A stretch of 64,000 bases of DNA from Taishania sp964580465 (GTDB lineage Bacteria; Bacteroidota; Bacteroidia; Flavobacteriales_D; Crocinitomicaceae): NCBI GenBank assembly GCA_964580465.1, contig CAZOKJ010000013.1:1-64000 (forward strand), written 5' to 3'. The notes below the pieces were generated by a model. The model ran no database searches. It had not been told where the DNA came from and saw only the letters and a program-made list of their open reading frames with translations. The translations under genes were made by a program, and so were the position numbers. Below are positions 7,204 through 15,189 of the stretch, one piece after another. Positions within the stretch are counted from its first letter, which is position 1. Every line of letters starts with the position of its first letter.

Positions 7204-7704
7204 ATGGAAGTATTATTTAACGATTTTTCGCCAGGTTTGTTTATCATGCAAACAGTTTTACTGTTAATCATTATTTTCTTGTTGAAGAAATTTGCATGGA
7301 AACCAATTTTAGATGCTTTAGATGAACGTGAAGAAGGTATCAAATCAGCATTAGAATCTGCTGAGGAGGCACGTAAATCATTGACTGAATTGGAAGCTAA
7401 AAACAATGATTTGTTGAAAGAAGCTCGTGCTGAACGTGATAATTTAATTAAAGAAGCGAAGGCTACTGCTGATAAAATGGTAGAAGACGCTAAAAATAAA
7501 GCAAAAGAAGAAGCTGAGAAGGTAATGGAAAGTGCTCGTGTAGCTATGAATGCTGAGAAATCAGCTGCTATTGCTGACTTAAAAGCTCAAATGGCTTCTT
7601 TCTCTATTGAGATTGCTGAAAAAATTGTACGTGAGAACTTATCAAGCGATACTAAACAAAAAGAATTGGCTGAAAAACTTTCAGAAGAAATTAATTTCAA
7701 TTAA
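7204..7704 (+). CDS. atpF: F0F1 ATP synthase subunit b
   Basis: 166-aa peripheral-stalk subunit. One N-terminal membrane helix (about 10-27, FIMQTVLLLIIIFLLKKF) is followed by the conserved FAWKPILDALDEREEGI segment and a long charged coiled coil (SAEEARKSLTELEAKN...) to the C-terminus. It links subunit a to delta. It is followed after 6 nt by atpH, in the canonical order F-H-A-G. Confidence 0.95.
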   Translation: MEVLFNDFSPGLFIMQTVLLLIIIFLLKKFAWKPILDALDEREEGIKSALESAEEARKSLTELEAKNNDLLKEARAERDNLIKEAKATADKMVEDAKNKAKEEAEKVMESARVAMNAEKSAAIADLKAQMASFSIEIAEKIVRENLSSDTKQKELAEKLSEEINFN

Positions 7705-7710
7705 TAAAAC

Positions 7711-8244
7711 ATGAAAGGGACAAGAGCAGCATCTAGATACGCAAAAGCTTTGTTGGAGCTTGCAGTTGAACACAATCAAGTTGATTCTGTATTGAACGAC
7801 ATGAAATATGTTGTTGCAGTTGCTAATGAATCACACGATTTCCAATTGTTGCTTCAATCTCCAGTTGTGAATTCTGATAAAAAGAACGCTATTTTTGGAA
7901 CGTTATTTACAAGTTTCCAGAAAATTAGCCTTGCTTTTATTGAATTAATTACAAAAAAAGGAAGAGAGGCATTGCTTGTTGACATTGCAGATGCATTCGA
8001 AAAGCAAGTTTATGAATACAAAGGAATTACACAGATGACAATTATCTCAGCTGTTCCTTTATCTGAAGATGTAAAAGCTAAGATTTTAGCTAAAACAAAA
8101 TCTTTAGCAACTGGCTCTGTAGAAGTATCTGAAAAAGTGGATCCATCTATTATCGGTGGGTTTATTGTTAGAACAGATGACAAACAAATTGATGCGTCTG
8201 TGGCTAATCAATTAAATAATTTAAAACAACGTTTAACAAAATAA
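7711..8244 (+). CDS. atpH: F0F1 ATP synthase subunit delta
   Basis: 177-aa OSCP/delta protein that caps the F1 head and binds subunit b. The N-terminal six-helix domain begins AASRYAKALLELAVEHNQ, and the C-terminal signature (VDPSIIGGFIVRTDDKQIDASVANQLNNLKQRL) is intact. Length is normal. It sits between atpF and atpA with short gaps (6 and 32 nt). Confidence 0.95.
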   Translation: MKGTRAASRYAKALLELAVEHNQVDSVLNDMKYVVAVANESHDFQLLLQSPVVNSDKKNAIFGTLFTSFQKISLAFIELITKKGREALLVDIADAFEKQVYEYKGITQMTIISAVPLSEDVKAKILAKTKSLATGSVEVSEKVDPSIIGGFIVRTDDKQIDASVANQLNNLKQRLTK

Positions 8245-8276
8245 CCGTTTAATACGGGTCATTAAAAGTTAGAAAC

Positions 8277-9851
8277 ATGGCAGAAGTAAAACCAGCAGAA
8301 GTATCTGCAATTTTAAGAGAACAATTATCAGGATTCCGCTCTGAAACGGAATTGCAAGAAGTTGGAACTGTACTTCAAATCGGTGACGGTATTGCTCGTA
8401 TTTACGGTTTGAATGGTGTTCAATATGGTGAATTAGTTGAATTCAACGGTGGAATCAACGGTATCGCTTTGAACTTGGAAGAAGACAATGTAGGTGTCGT
8501 TATCTTGGGTCGTACGATCGAAGTGAAAGAAGGTGACACAGTAAAACGTACTGGACGTATTGCTTCTGTAAAAGTTGGTGAAGGAATGGTTGGTCGTGTA
8601 GTGGATACTTTGGGTAACCCTATCGACGGTAAAGGTCCTATCGAAGGCGAATTGTTTGAAATGCCTATCGAGCGTAAAGCTCCAGGAGTAGTTTTCCGTC
8701 AACCGGTAACTGAACCGTTGCAAACAGGTGTTAAAGCTGTTGACGCGATGATTCCAATTGGACGTGGACAACGTGAGTTAGTTATTGGTGACCGTCAAAC
8801 TGGTAAAACTACCGTTTGTATCGATACTATCATTAATCAAAAAGAATTCTTCGATAGAGGAGAACCTGTATACTGTATTTATGTAGCTGTTGGTCAAAAA
8901 GGATCTACTGTTGCTGGTATCGTGAAGAAATTAGAAGAAGCTGGAGCGATGGCTTATACAACTATCGTTGCTGCAAATGCTTCTGACCCTGCTCCAATGC
9001 AGTTCTACGCTCCAATGACTGGTGCTGCAATTGGTGAGTACTTCCGCGACACAGGTCGTCCAGCTTTAATTATTTATGATGACTTGTCTAAACAAGCTGT
9101 TGCTTACCGTGAGGTGTCATTGTTGTTACGTCGCCCGCCAGGTCGTGAGGCTTACCCTGGTGACGTATTCTACTTACACTCTCGTTTATTAGAGCGTGCT
9201 GCTAAAATTATTGCTGACGATAACATTGCTGCACAAATGAACGATTTACCTGAATCATTGAAAGGTAAAGTAAAAGGTGGAGGGTCTTTAACTGCATTGC
9301 CAATTATTGAAACACAAGCTGGTGACGTTTCTGCGTATATTCCTACAAACGTTATTTCAATTACTGACGGACAAATCTTCTTGGAGTCTGACTTGTTCAA
9401 CTCTGGTATCCGTCCAGCGATTAACGTAGGTATCTCTGTATCTCGTGTAGGTGGTAACGCGCAAATTAAATCAATGAAGAAAGTAGCAGGTACATTGAAA
9501 TTAGACCAAGCCCAATACCGCGAATTAGAAGCGTTTGCGAAGTTTGGTTCTGACTTAGATGCTGCAACTAAATCAGTATTGGATAAAGGTGCTAGAAACG
9601 TTGAAATTTTGAAACAACGTGAAGGTGACCCAATGTCAGTAGAAAAACAAATTGCTATTATCTATGTAGGTACAAAAGGTTTGATCCAAAACGTTCCTGT
9701 TAATAAGGTTAAAGCATTTGAAAAAGAATACTTGGATTTCTTAGAAGCAAAACATGCTGATGTATTGGCTCGCTTAAAAGCTGGTAAATACGAAGACGCA
9801 GACACTGATGTGCTTTCTAAGGTAGCTAAAGAAATTGCTAGTAAGTATTAA
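8277..9851 (+). CDS. atpA: F0F1 ATP synthase subunit alpha
   Basis: 524-aa non-catalytic nucleotide-binding subunit of the F1 hexamer. The P-loop GDRQTGKT lies at residues 171-178 (Lys177); the GQKGSTVAGIV, PAMQFYAPM-type and ALIIYDDLSKQA segments and the alpha signature around PPGREAYPGDVFYLHSRLLERA are all visible. The length is typical. The beta and epsilon genes (atpD, atpC) do not follow and are not elsewhere in the window; they are often in a separate locus in Bacteroidota. Confidence 0.98.
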   Translation: MAEVKPAEVSAILREQLSGFRSETELQEVGTVLQIGDGIARIYGLNGVQYGELVEFNGGINGIALNLEEDNVGVVILGRTIEVKEGDTVKRTGRIASVKVGEGMVGRVVDTLGNPIDGKGPIEGELFEMPIERKAPGVVFRQPVTEPLQTGVKAVDAMIPIGRGQRELVIGDRQTGKTTVCIDTIINQKEFFDRGEPVYCIYVAVGQKGSTVAGIVKKLEEAGAMAYTTIVAANASDPAPMQFYAPMTGAAIGEYFRDTGRPALIIYDDLSKQAVAYREVSLLLRRPPGREAYPGDVFYLHSRLLERAAKIIADDNIAAQMNDLPESLKGKVKGGGSLTALPIIETQAGDVSAYIPTNVISITDGQIFLESDLFNSGIRPAINVGISVSRVGGNAQIKSMKKVAGTLKLDQAQYRELEAFAKFGSDLDAATKSVLDKGARNVEILKQREGDPMSVEKQIAIIYVGTKGLIQNVPVNKVKAFEKEYLDFLEAKHADVLARLKAGKYEDADTDVLSKVAKEIASKY

Positions 9852-9865
9852 TAATGAAGAATGTT

Positions 9866-9904
9866 GAATGATGAATGATGAGTAACACTCTACATTCATC
9901 ATTC
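9866..9904. repeat. Intergenic palindromic repeat between atpA and atpG
   Basis: GAATGATGAATG (9866-9877) is the exact reverse complement of CATTCATCATTC (9893-9904), with a 15-nt loop. It is flanked by related words (GAAGAATGTT, CGTAATTCATAATT) and has no T-run. It resembles dispersed ATTCATAATT/GAATGATG-type intergenic repeats of Bacteroidota genomes. It sits inside the operon, between two subunits needed in 3:1 ratio. Confidence 0.65.
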
Positions 9905-9930
9905 GTAATTCATAATTAAATAAGAACAAA

Positions 9931-10806
9931 ATGCCAAGTTTAAAGGAAATACGTAACAGGATTACTTCAGTAGGATCAACAATGCAGATTACTTCTGCAA
10001 TGAAGATGGTTTCTGCTGCTAAGTTAAAGCGTGCGCAAGATGCTATTACGCAAATGCGTCCTTATGCAGAAAAATTACAGGAGATATTGGGTAACTTAAG
10101 TGCTACTTTGGATATCACTGATAATGCGTATGCTGAAGAAAGACCTGTAAATAATGTATTAATTGTTGCTGTAACATCTAACCGTGGTTTGTGTGGTGGT
10201 TTTAATAACAATATCATCAAACGTGTGAACCAATTGGTAAATGTTGACTATGCAGCAAGCAATCCAAAAGTTCTTTGCTTAGGGAAAAAAATCAAAGATA
10301 CGTTCAAGAAAACTCCTTATTATTACATCAACGATGAATTAGCTCCTGTTGAAGATATTTTCTCTATGCTTTCATTTGAAAATTCAGCAGTGATTTCTAA
10401 TGATTTAATGGAGCGTTTTGTAGCTGGTGAGTTTGATAAGGTTGTTGTTGTTTATAACAAGTTTGTAAATGCTGCAACACAAGATGTTATCGAAGAACAA
10501 GTATTGCCAATTGTTAAGAATGAACAAGATGGAACTGTTGCTACAGCTGATTACATCTTCGAACCATCTAAAAAAGAGATCGTTGACGATTTAATTCCTA
10601 AATCATTAAAAATTCAATTGTTTAAAGCATTGTTAGACTCTAACGCAGCTGAACACGGTGCGCGAATGACTGCAATGCACAAGGCTACTGATAACGCGAA
10701 CGAATTACAACGTTCATTGAAGTTGTCTTACAACAAAGCTCGTCAGGCTGCAATTACAAACGAAATCTTAGAAATCGTTGGTGGTGCAGAAGCATTGAAT
10801 TCATAA
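9931..10806 (+). CDS. atpG: F0F1 ATP synthase subunit gamma
   Basis: 291-aa central shaft. The N-terminal helix signature (PSLKEIRNRITSVGSTMQITSAMKMVSAAKLKRAQ) and the C-terminal helix (EHGARMTAMHKATDNANELQRSLKLSYNKARQAAITNEILEIVGGAEAL) are intact, joined by the Rossmann-like middle (VTSNRGLCGGFN). It is the last gene of this atp cluster and ends at a strong terminator. Confidence 0.97.
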   Translation: MPSLKEIRNRITSVGSTMQITSAMKMVSAAKLKRAQDAITQMRPYAEKLQEILGNLSATLDITDNAYAEERPVNNVLIVAVTSNRGLCGGFNNNIIKRVNQLVNVDYAASNPKVLCLGKKIKDTFKKTPYYYINDELAPVEDIFSMLSFENSAVISNDLMERFVAGEFDKVVVVYNKFVNAATQDVIEEQVLPIVKNEQDGTVATADYIFEPSKKEIVDDLIPKSLKIQLFKALLDSNAAEHGARMTAMHKATDNANELQRSLKLSYNKARQAAITNEILEIVGGAEALNS

Positions 10807-10826
10807 GAAACTCAATTTTATCTCAT

Positions 10827-10857
10827 AAAAAAAGGTCGTTAAAAACGACCTTTTTTT
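10827..10857. terminator. Bidirectional terminator after atpG
   Basis: An A-run plus GGTCGTT, loop AAA, then AACGACC plus seven T. The A-run/T-run symmetry suits both atpG (+) and the convergent thioesterase gene (-). Confidence 0.9.
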
Positions 10858-10884
10858 GTATAGTATATAGGTGATGTTCTTCTT

Positions 10885-11403
10885 TTATTCCTCTTCAAAG
10901 AATAGCTTCTTCAAGTTTACAGCATCTTTAGGGTTCATTTTACCAGCTAAAATTAATGCCAATTCTTTTCTTCGCAATGCCCCAGCAAATCGTTGTTTTT
11001 CCTCTTCTGATTCTGGTATTAATTCAGGTACTTGAATAGGAGCACCGTTCTGATCCACTGCTACAAATGTATAAATTGCTTCGTTGCTCTTTATGCGTTT
11101 TCCTGTCACAGGATCTTCTACAAACACATCTACAAAAACTTCCATCGATGAAGTGAATGCTCGTGATACTTTTGCTTCTAATGTAACGATAGAAGCATGA
11201 TGAATCGGTTGATTAAATGATACATTGTTTACTGAAGCAGTTACCACTGTTCTTCTACTATGACGATGAGCAGATACACTAGCGATGACATCCATCCAAG
11301 CCAATAATTGCCCACCAAATAAATTGCCGAGCGTGTTTGTGTCGTTGGGAAGTACTATTTCAGTTGTAATAGCTAAGGTTTCTTTTGCTGTCTTTGCTTT
11401 CAT
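10885..11403 (-). CDS. Acyl-CoA thioesterase (hotdog fold, YciA/ACOT-like)
   Basis: 172-aa cytosolic hydrolase that cleaves acyl-CoA to free acid and CoA. The hotdog signature NTLGNLFGGQLLAWMD is present, with Asp38 in the catalytic position, and residues ~75-110 form the central strands (SNEAIYTFVAVD). A C-terminal tail of about 45 residues (EKQRFAGALRRKELAL...) extends past the single hotdog domain, as in other Bacteroidota members. It lies downstream of the permease gene on the same strand with a 26-nt gap, possibly co-transcribed. Confidence 0.85.
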   Translation of the reverse strand: MKAKTAKETLAITTEIVLPNDTNTLGNLFGGQLLAWMDVIASVSAHRHSRRTVVTASVNNVSFNQPIHHASIVTLEAKVSRAFTSSMEVFVDVFVEDPVTGKRIKSNEAIYTFVAVDQNGAPIQVPELIPESEEEKQRFAGALRRKELALILAGKMNPKDAVNLKKLFFEEE

Positions 11404-11429
11404 TTTTTTTTGTTGTTCTTAAACGTAAG

Positions 11430-12614
11430 TTAAATTATTCCATTGCGCTTGAGCAATATCTTTACAGGAAAATAGCTGGCAAGAAAACTTAAGCTACTTA
11501 CCAAGCCAATGATTAATAAACCATCGGATAACTTCATTGCTATTGGGAACAGTTCTCCATACGAATTTGGCATTTCTAATAAACCAAAATAGTATTGAGT
11601 AAAACTTATACCATAACCAATGAGAAGACCAAAGAAAATCCCTTTAAATGCTATTAATAGACCTTCGTAAAAGAAAATTCTGAAAATAAACTTTCCATCT
11701 GCTCCCATGCTTTTTAAAATAGAAACATCGTCTTTCTTCTCAACAAATAGCATTGTTAATGAGGAAACTAAGTTGAATGACGCTAAAATGAAAATAAAAA
11801 CCATGATAACGATGACAATTAATCGTTCTGTTTTACTCGTTTGAAAAATCAATTCGTTTTTTTCATCGTTGGTCTTTACTTTGAATGCAGTTCCTAACTT
11901 ACTCTGCAGGTCTTCTTTTACTTTGTGTTTGTTCGATTTGTCTTTTAAGTCGATATAAATAGCACTAATTTCGTCCTCACCATAAGCTAAAACTGTCCTA
12001 GCAAAATCAATTGGAACCACCAACGACTCATAGTTGACTTCTCTGTTGAAATTCATTCGCCCAGCGAGCGTCAAATTCTTGGTAATAAATGGGTTCTTAC
12101 CAGCTGACATTTTTAAATCACGCTTAGGGCCATAAACTGTGATGAACTCTCGTCCATACTCTTGAGGAATATATCCCCCCAATTTATCCAGTAACGATGC
12201 TCCAATAATTCCAGTGAAATCTCCCTCTTCATATAAAATAGGGTAGCCGTCCACCATGTGTTGTGGCATTTTTGACATAGCGAGAAAAACGGAGTCAACA
12301 CCAATAAGTTGCGCATTGGCCCATTTGTCCTCGTTTTTTAATACAACTGTTTCCTCAATAGCTTTAGCAAATAATTGAATTTCAGGTTGATTTTTGATTA
12401 AATTCCAATTCAATTCACTGTCGAAAAAAGTTTTTCTCTCAGATGAACGAATAGTTATGGTTGCATCAAAGTCAGAATAAAGCTTTTCAATCATCTTTTC
12501 AATGCCATTAAAAGCAGACAATAAGATAACCAAAGAAGCAGTGATGACAGTAATGCCAACAACAGAAATACGCGTAATGATATTAATTACGTTTTTCTTC
12601 TTTTTAGAAGACAA
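11430..12614 (-). CDS. LolC/LolE-type ABC permease (lipoprotein release)
   Basis: Inner-membrane FtsX/LolCDE-family permease, about 394 aa from a TTG. The first helix is at ~14-33 (TRISVVGITVITASLVILLSAFNGI), then comes a large periplasmic MacB-like domain, then three C-terminal helices (IVIVIMVFIFILASFNLVSSL, LLIAFKGIFFGLLIGYGISF, LLIIGLVSSLSFLASYFPV). The start is problematic. The family's FIAKRYL motif is encoded in frame just upstream (12618-12632), back to the rbfA stop at 12651-12653, yet no ATG/GTG/TTG lies there. An ATC at 12647 would give MKVPFFIAKRYL. The ATPase partner is not in the window. Confidence 0.82.
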   Translation of the reverse strand: MSSKKKKNVINIITRISVVGITVITASLVILLSAFNGIEKMIEKLYSDFDATITIRSSERKTFFDSELNWNLIKNQPEIQLFAKAIEETVVLKNEDKWANAQLIGVDSVFLAMSKMPQHMVDGYPILYEEGDFTGIIGASLLDKLGGYIPQEYGREFITVYGPKRDLKMSAGKNPFITKNLTLAGRMNFNREVNYESLVVPIDFARTVLAYGEDEISAIYIDLKDKSNKHKVKEDLQSKLGTAFKVKTNDEKNELIFQTSKTERLIVIVIMVFIFILASFNLVSSLTMLFVEKKDDVSILKSMGADGKFIFRIFFYEGLLIAFKGIFFGLLIGYGISFTQYYFGLLEMPNSYGELFPIAMKLSDGLLIIGLVSSLSFLASYFPVKILLKRNGII

Positions 12615-12650
12615 ATACCTTTTCGCTATGAAAAAAGGAACTTTGATAAG

Positions 12651-12986
12651 CTATTTTTTTAGTAATTCATCAATTTGTTGTGCGTAGTCCAGTGAATCGT
12701 CAATAATGTAGTCAAATTCTGGAATTTTACGCATGTTTTTCAAACGATTACCTAGTTCTTTACGAATAGTGCTTGCATGCAGTTGAATGTTTGCCAATAC
12801 CTCTTTTTTATCAGGACCTGCAAAAATACTCAAATAACATCTTGCCAACGATAAATCAGAAGTGATGCGAACTTGCGTCACTGTTACCATTGCGCCCAAG
12901 CAAACTTCGCGAGCATTGCGTTGAAAAAAAGTAGACAATTCTTGTTGAACTACTCCCTCTATTTTATTTTGTCGAATTGATCTCAT
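12651..12986 (-). CDS. rbfA: 30S ribosome-binding factor A
   Basis: 111-aa KH-like protein for late 30S maturation and cold adaptation. It begins MRSIRQNKIEGVVQQELS and carries TVTQVRITSDLSLARCYLSIF, the conserved beta-strand core, and a C-terminal IPEFDYIIDDSLDYAQQIDELL. Length is typical. It is the first gene of a minus-strand unit with the permease; its stop (12651-12653) abuts the permease N-terminal codons. A TAAATTTG box lies 4 nt before its ATG. Confidence 0.93.
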   Translation of the reverse strand: MRSIRQNKIEGVVQQELSTFFQRNAREVCLGAMVTVTQVRITSDLSLARCYLSIFAGPDKKEVLANIQLHASTIRKELGNRLKNMRKIPEFDYIIDDSLDYAQQIDELLKK

Positions 12987-12990
12987 GGTG

Positions 12991-12998
12991 CAAATTTA
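12991..12998 (-). promoter_or_regulatory. -7 box 4 nt before the rbfA ATG
   Basis: On the minus strand TAAATTTG is followed by CACC then ATG, the same arrangement as at 1853-1867. It predicts a leaderless or nearly leaderless rbfA mRNA. Confidence 0.5.
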
Positions 12999-13071
12999 AT
13001 GCAATCTAATGAATTAATCACCATTGTCATTAAATTGCTGTTAATTATTGTTTATTTATGCAAAATTAACT

Positions 13072-13079
13072 TACATTTG
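13072..13079 (+). promoter_or_regulatory. -7 box for the DUF2480 gene
   Basis: TACATTTG matches TAnnTTTG and lies 20 nt before the ATG at 13100. It overlaps the alternative GTG at 13079, which therefore cannot be the start if this promoter is used. Confidence 0.5.
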
Positions 13080-13099
13080 TGAGTCTAATCAAATCTGTG

Positions 13100-13609
13100 A
13101 TGGAAGAAATTGTCAATAAAGTGAAAGATAGTGGGCTTGTTCAAAAAGATTTAGCTGAATACAAGCCACGTTTATCAATGTATGAAATTGACATCGCTGG
13201 TCAATTGTGGCAAGGTTTAATTTTGAAAGAAAAAGATTTTCGTGCTTGGTTAAAAGAGCATGATTGGTCACAATATGACAATGGAGCAGTGTGGATTCAT
13301 TGCAGTGAAGATGTTATTATTCCAGCTTGGGCATATATGTTGATTACTTCTAAACTTACTGAGAGAAATGTACTTTCAGTAGTTGGCTCTAAAACCGATT
13401 TGGAAAAAATGCTTATTAAAAAAGCAATTGAAAAAGAAGATTTATCCAATTATAAAGACGCTATGTTGATTGTGAAAGGTTGTACTGATATTCAAGCCAT
13501 TGATTTTGCTATGTCTGAATTTGTAGCCCATTTTCAAAAAGTAGCTAAATCAATCATGTATGGTGAACCTTGCTCTACTGTTCCTGTTTTTAAAAGACCC
13601 AAAAATTAA
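13100..13609 (+). CDS. DUF2480 family protein
   Basis: About 169 aa, cytosolic, with no signal or membrane segment. It reads MEEIVNKVKDSGLVQKDL..., then WQGLILKEKDFRAWLKEHDWSQYDN and CSEDVIIPAWAYMLITSKL, which are the conserved blocks of DUF2480, a family of unknown function nearly confined to Bacteroidota. A cluster of Asp/Cys/His residues (WIHCSED, VKGCTDIQAIDF) hints at metal or redox chemistry, but this is only suggestive. The ATG at 13100 is chosen because a promoter box covers the upstream GTG. It is followed 6 nt later by the channel gene. Confidence 0.85.
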   Translation: MEEIVNKVKDSGLVQKDLAEYKPRLSMYEIDIAGQLWQGLILKEKDFRAWLKEHDWSQYDNGAVWIHCSEDVIIPAWAYMLITSKLTERNVLSVVGSKTDLEKMLIKKAIEKEDLSNYKDAMLIVKGCTDIQAIDFAMSEFVAHFQKVAKSIMYGEPCSTVPVFKRPKN

Positions 13610-13615
13610 AGTGCT

Positions 13616-14467
13616 ATGTTTGGAAATAATGATACAAAAGATGAGAAATTAGAACGTCGTGAGGCTTTTAAAGAACGTATCTATTCCATAATGTTTGAAA
13701 CTACAACTCCGCAAGGTAAAAAGTTTGACCTTTATTTATTAGGGTTTATTCTGTTTTCTTTGCTTATTTTGATGATTGAAAGTATTCCTACGCTCTCAGA
13801 AGAAGCAAAATCGTTTTTTTATTATGCAGAATTGATTTTATCCTCTATTTTCATGCTTGAGTACCTCATGAGAATTTATGCATCACCTAAAAAGATGCGC
13901 TATATTTTGAGTGTTTGGGGAATCATCGATTTATTGGCTGTGTTGCCTATTTTGCTTATTCCATTTTCCTCCCAAGTTCAGTATTTTAGAATTATTCGAA
14001 TTTTACGTTTAATACGTATCTTTAAAATTTTTAGAATCAGTAAATTCACTCGTGAAGCCTATTCTTTATATTATTCGTTAACATCGAGTATTTATAAAAT
14101 AGCTGTCTTTATGTTCTTCGTGTTAATAATATCTATCATCATTGGTGGATTAATGTTTGTGGTAGAAGGTGGACATAATGAAGGCTTTGAATCGATTCCT
14201 AAAAGTATTTATTGGGCTATTGTAACAATTACCACAGTCGGATTTGGTGATGTAACGCCTTCGTCTGATTTAGGAAAGTTTTTTGCAACCATTATGATGC
14301 TCTTGGGTTATGCTATCATTGCTGTACCTACAGGAATTGTTTCAATGGAAATGTTTAGACAATTAGATAAAAACTTGGTAAAATGCAAAGAGTGCAACCA
14401 TCCAAATGAACCAGAATCAGCTTTTTGTAGCGCCTGTGGAACATCTATTAAAAAACAAACTCGCTAG
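13616..14467 (+). CDS. Voltage-gated potassium channel with C-terminal zinc ribbon
   Basis: 283-aa six-helix cation channel. S4 is Arg-rich (residues 125-140, FRIIRILRLIRIFKIFR). The pore carries the selectivity filter TVGFGD at 207-212 between S5 (~162-182) and S6 (~222-246). After S6 there is a short rubredoxin-like zinc ribbon with Cys257, Cys260, Cys271 and Cys274 (CKEC...CSAC), placed on the cytoplasmic side. K+ selectivity follows from the filter. The ribbon may be a ligand- or redox-sensing gate (inference). Its 3' end overlaps the convergent GGGPS gene by 4 bp. Confidence 0.88.
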   Translation: MFGNNDTKDEKLERREAFKERIYSIMFETTTPQGKKFDLYLLGFILFSLLILMIESIPTLSEEAKSFFYYAELILSSIFMLEYLMRIYASPKKMRYILSVWGIIDLLAVLPILLIPFSSQVQYFRIIRILRLIRIFKIFRISKFTREAYSLYYSLTSSIYKIAVFMFFVLIISIIIGGLMFVVEGGHNEGFESIPKSIYWAIVTITTVGFGDVTPSSDLGKFFATIMMLLGYAIIAVPTGIVSMEMFRQLDKNLVKCKECNHPNEPESAFCSACGTSIKKQTR

Positions 14468-15189
14468 TGTTTGTTACCAATATAAGAATGAATATCAAGT
14501 AAGAAATTTATATCTTCCTCTATTTTGTTGCCAATGACCACAATGTTCGCTCCTGCTTTGTGTGCTTCTTGTAGTTCTGAAATAGAACGAATACCACCAC
14601 CAATAATAACTGGAATTGATAATTCCTTTATACGACGAATCATTTGAGGTTTTATTGGGGACTTTGCACCGCTACCGGCATCCATGAAAACAACTTGGTG
14701 GCCAATTAATTTCCCCGCAAGTGCTGTGTTGTACGCAATGTTGTATTGATTATTTGGGATAGGGGTAGTCTGACTAACATACGCAACCGACGAATGATTT
14801 CCTCCATCAATCAATAAATAAGAAGTTGATATTACTTCCAAATTACTATCGATAATTGACTGTGCCGCTTGAATATGGTGACCGATCAAAAAATCTGGGT
14901 TTCTACCAGAAATTAAGTTGAGCAGTAAAATAGCATCTGCTTCTTTTGAAACCTGATTCGATGAACCTGGAAAAATAACAATTGGTATTGAAAGTTTACT
15001 CTTTAAATACTTTGTTGTAAATTCAAATTCCTCCCTTGTAACAGTGCTCCCACCAACAAATACATAGTCCACTTTTGAAAAATGTATTTTTTCAATTAAT
15101 TGATCCATTCGCTCATGCGTCTGACATTTTTCTGGGTCAATTAATATAGCAATTTGATTGAGCCTTGTGAATTGTTCGATTAGTTTCAT
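14464..15189 (-). CDS. Geranylgeranylglyceryl phosphate synthase-family protein
   Basis: 241-aa TIM-barrel prenyltransferase of the PcrB/GGGPS family, which joins a polyprenyl diphosphate to glycerol-1-phosphate. Characteristic segments are LIDPEK near the N-terminus, FVGGSTVT, VIFPGSSNQVSKEADAILLLNLISGRNPDFLIG, VFMDAGSGAKSPI and the phosphate-binding VIIGGGIRS...GANIVVIGN. Bacteroidota carry group-II GGGPS enzymes whose product is not an archaeal lipid; the physiological role is unclear. It overlaps the upstream PPTase gene by 4 bp, so the two are co-transcribed. Confidence 0.88.
   Translation of the reverse strand: MKLIEQFTRLNQIAILIDPEKCQTHERMDQLIEKIHFSKVDYVFVGGSTVTREEFEFTTKYLKSKLSIPIVIFPGSSNQVSKEADAILLLNLISGRNPDFLIGHHIQAAQSIIDSNLEVISTSYLLIDGGNHSSVAYVSQTTPIPNNQYNIAYNTALAGKLIGHQVVFMDAGSGAKSPIKPQMIRRIKELSIPVIIGGGIRSISELQEAHKAGANIVVIGNKIEEDINFLLDIHSYIGNKH

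Noticed and set aside
8433..8771. Minus-strand frame of 112 codons inside atpA
   Set aside because: Antisense to the highly conserved alpha subunit; composition rich in Ser/Thr/His reflects reversed codons.
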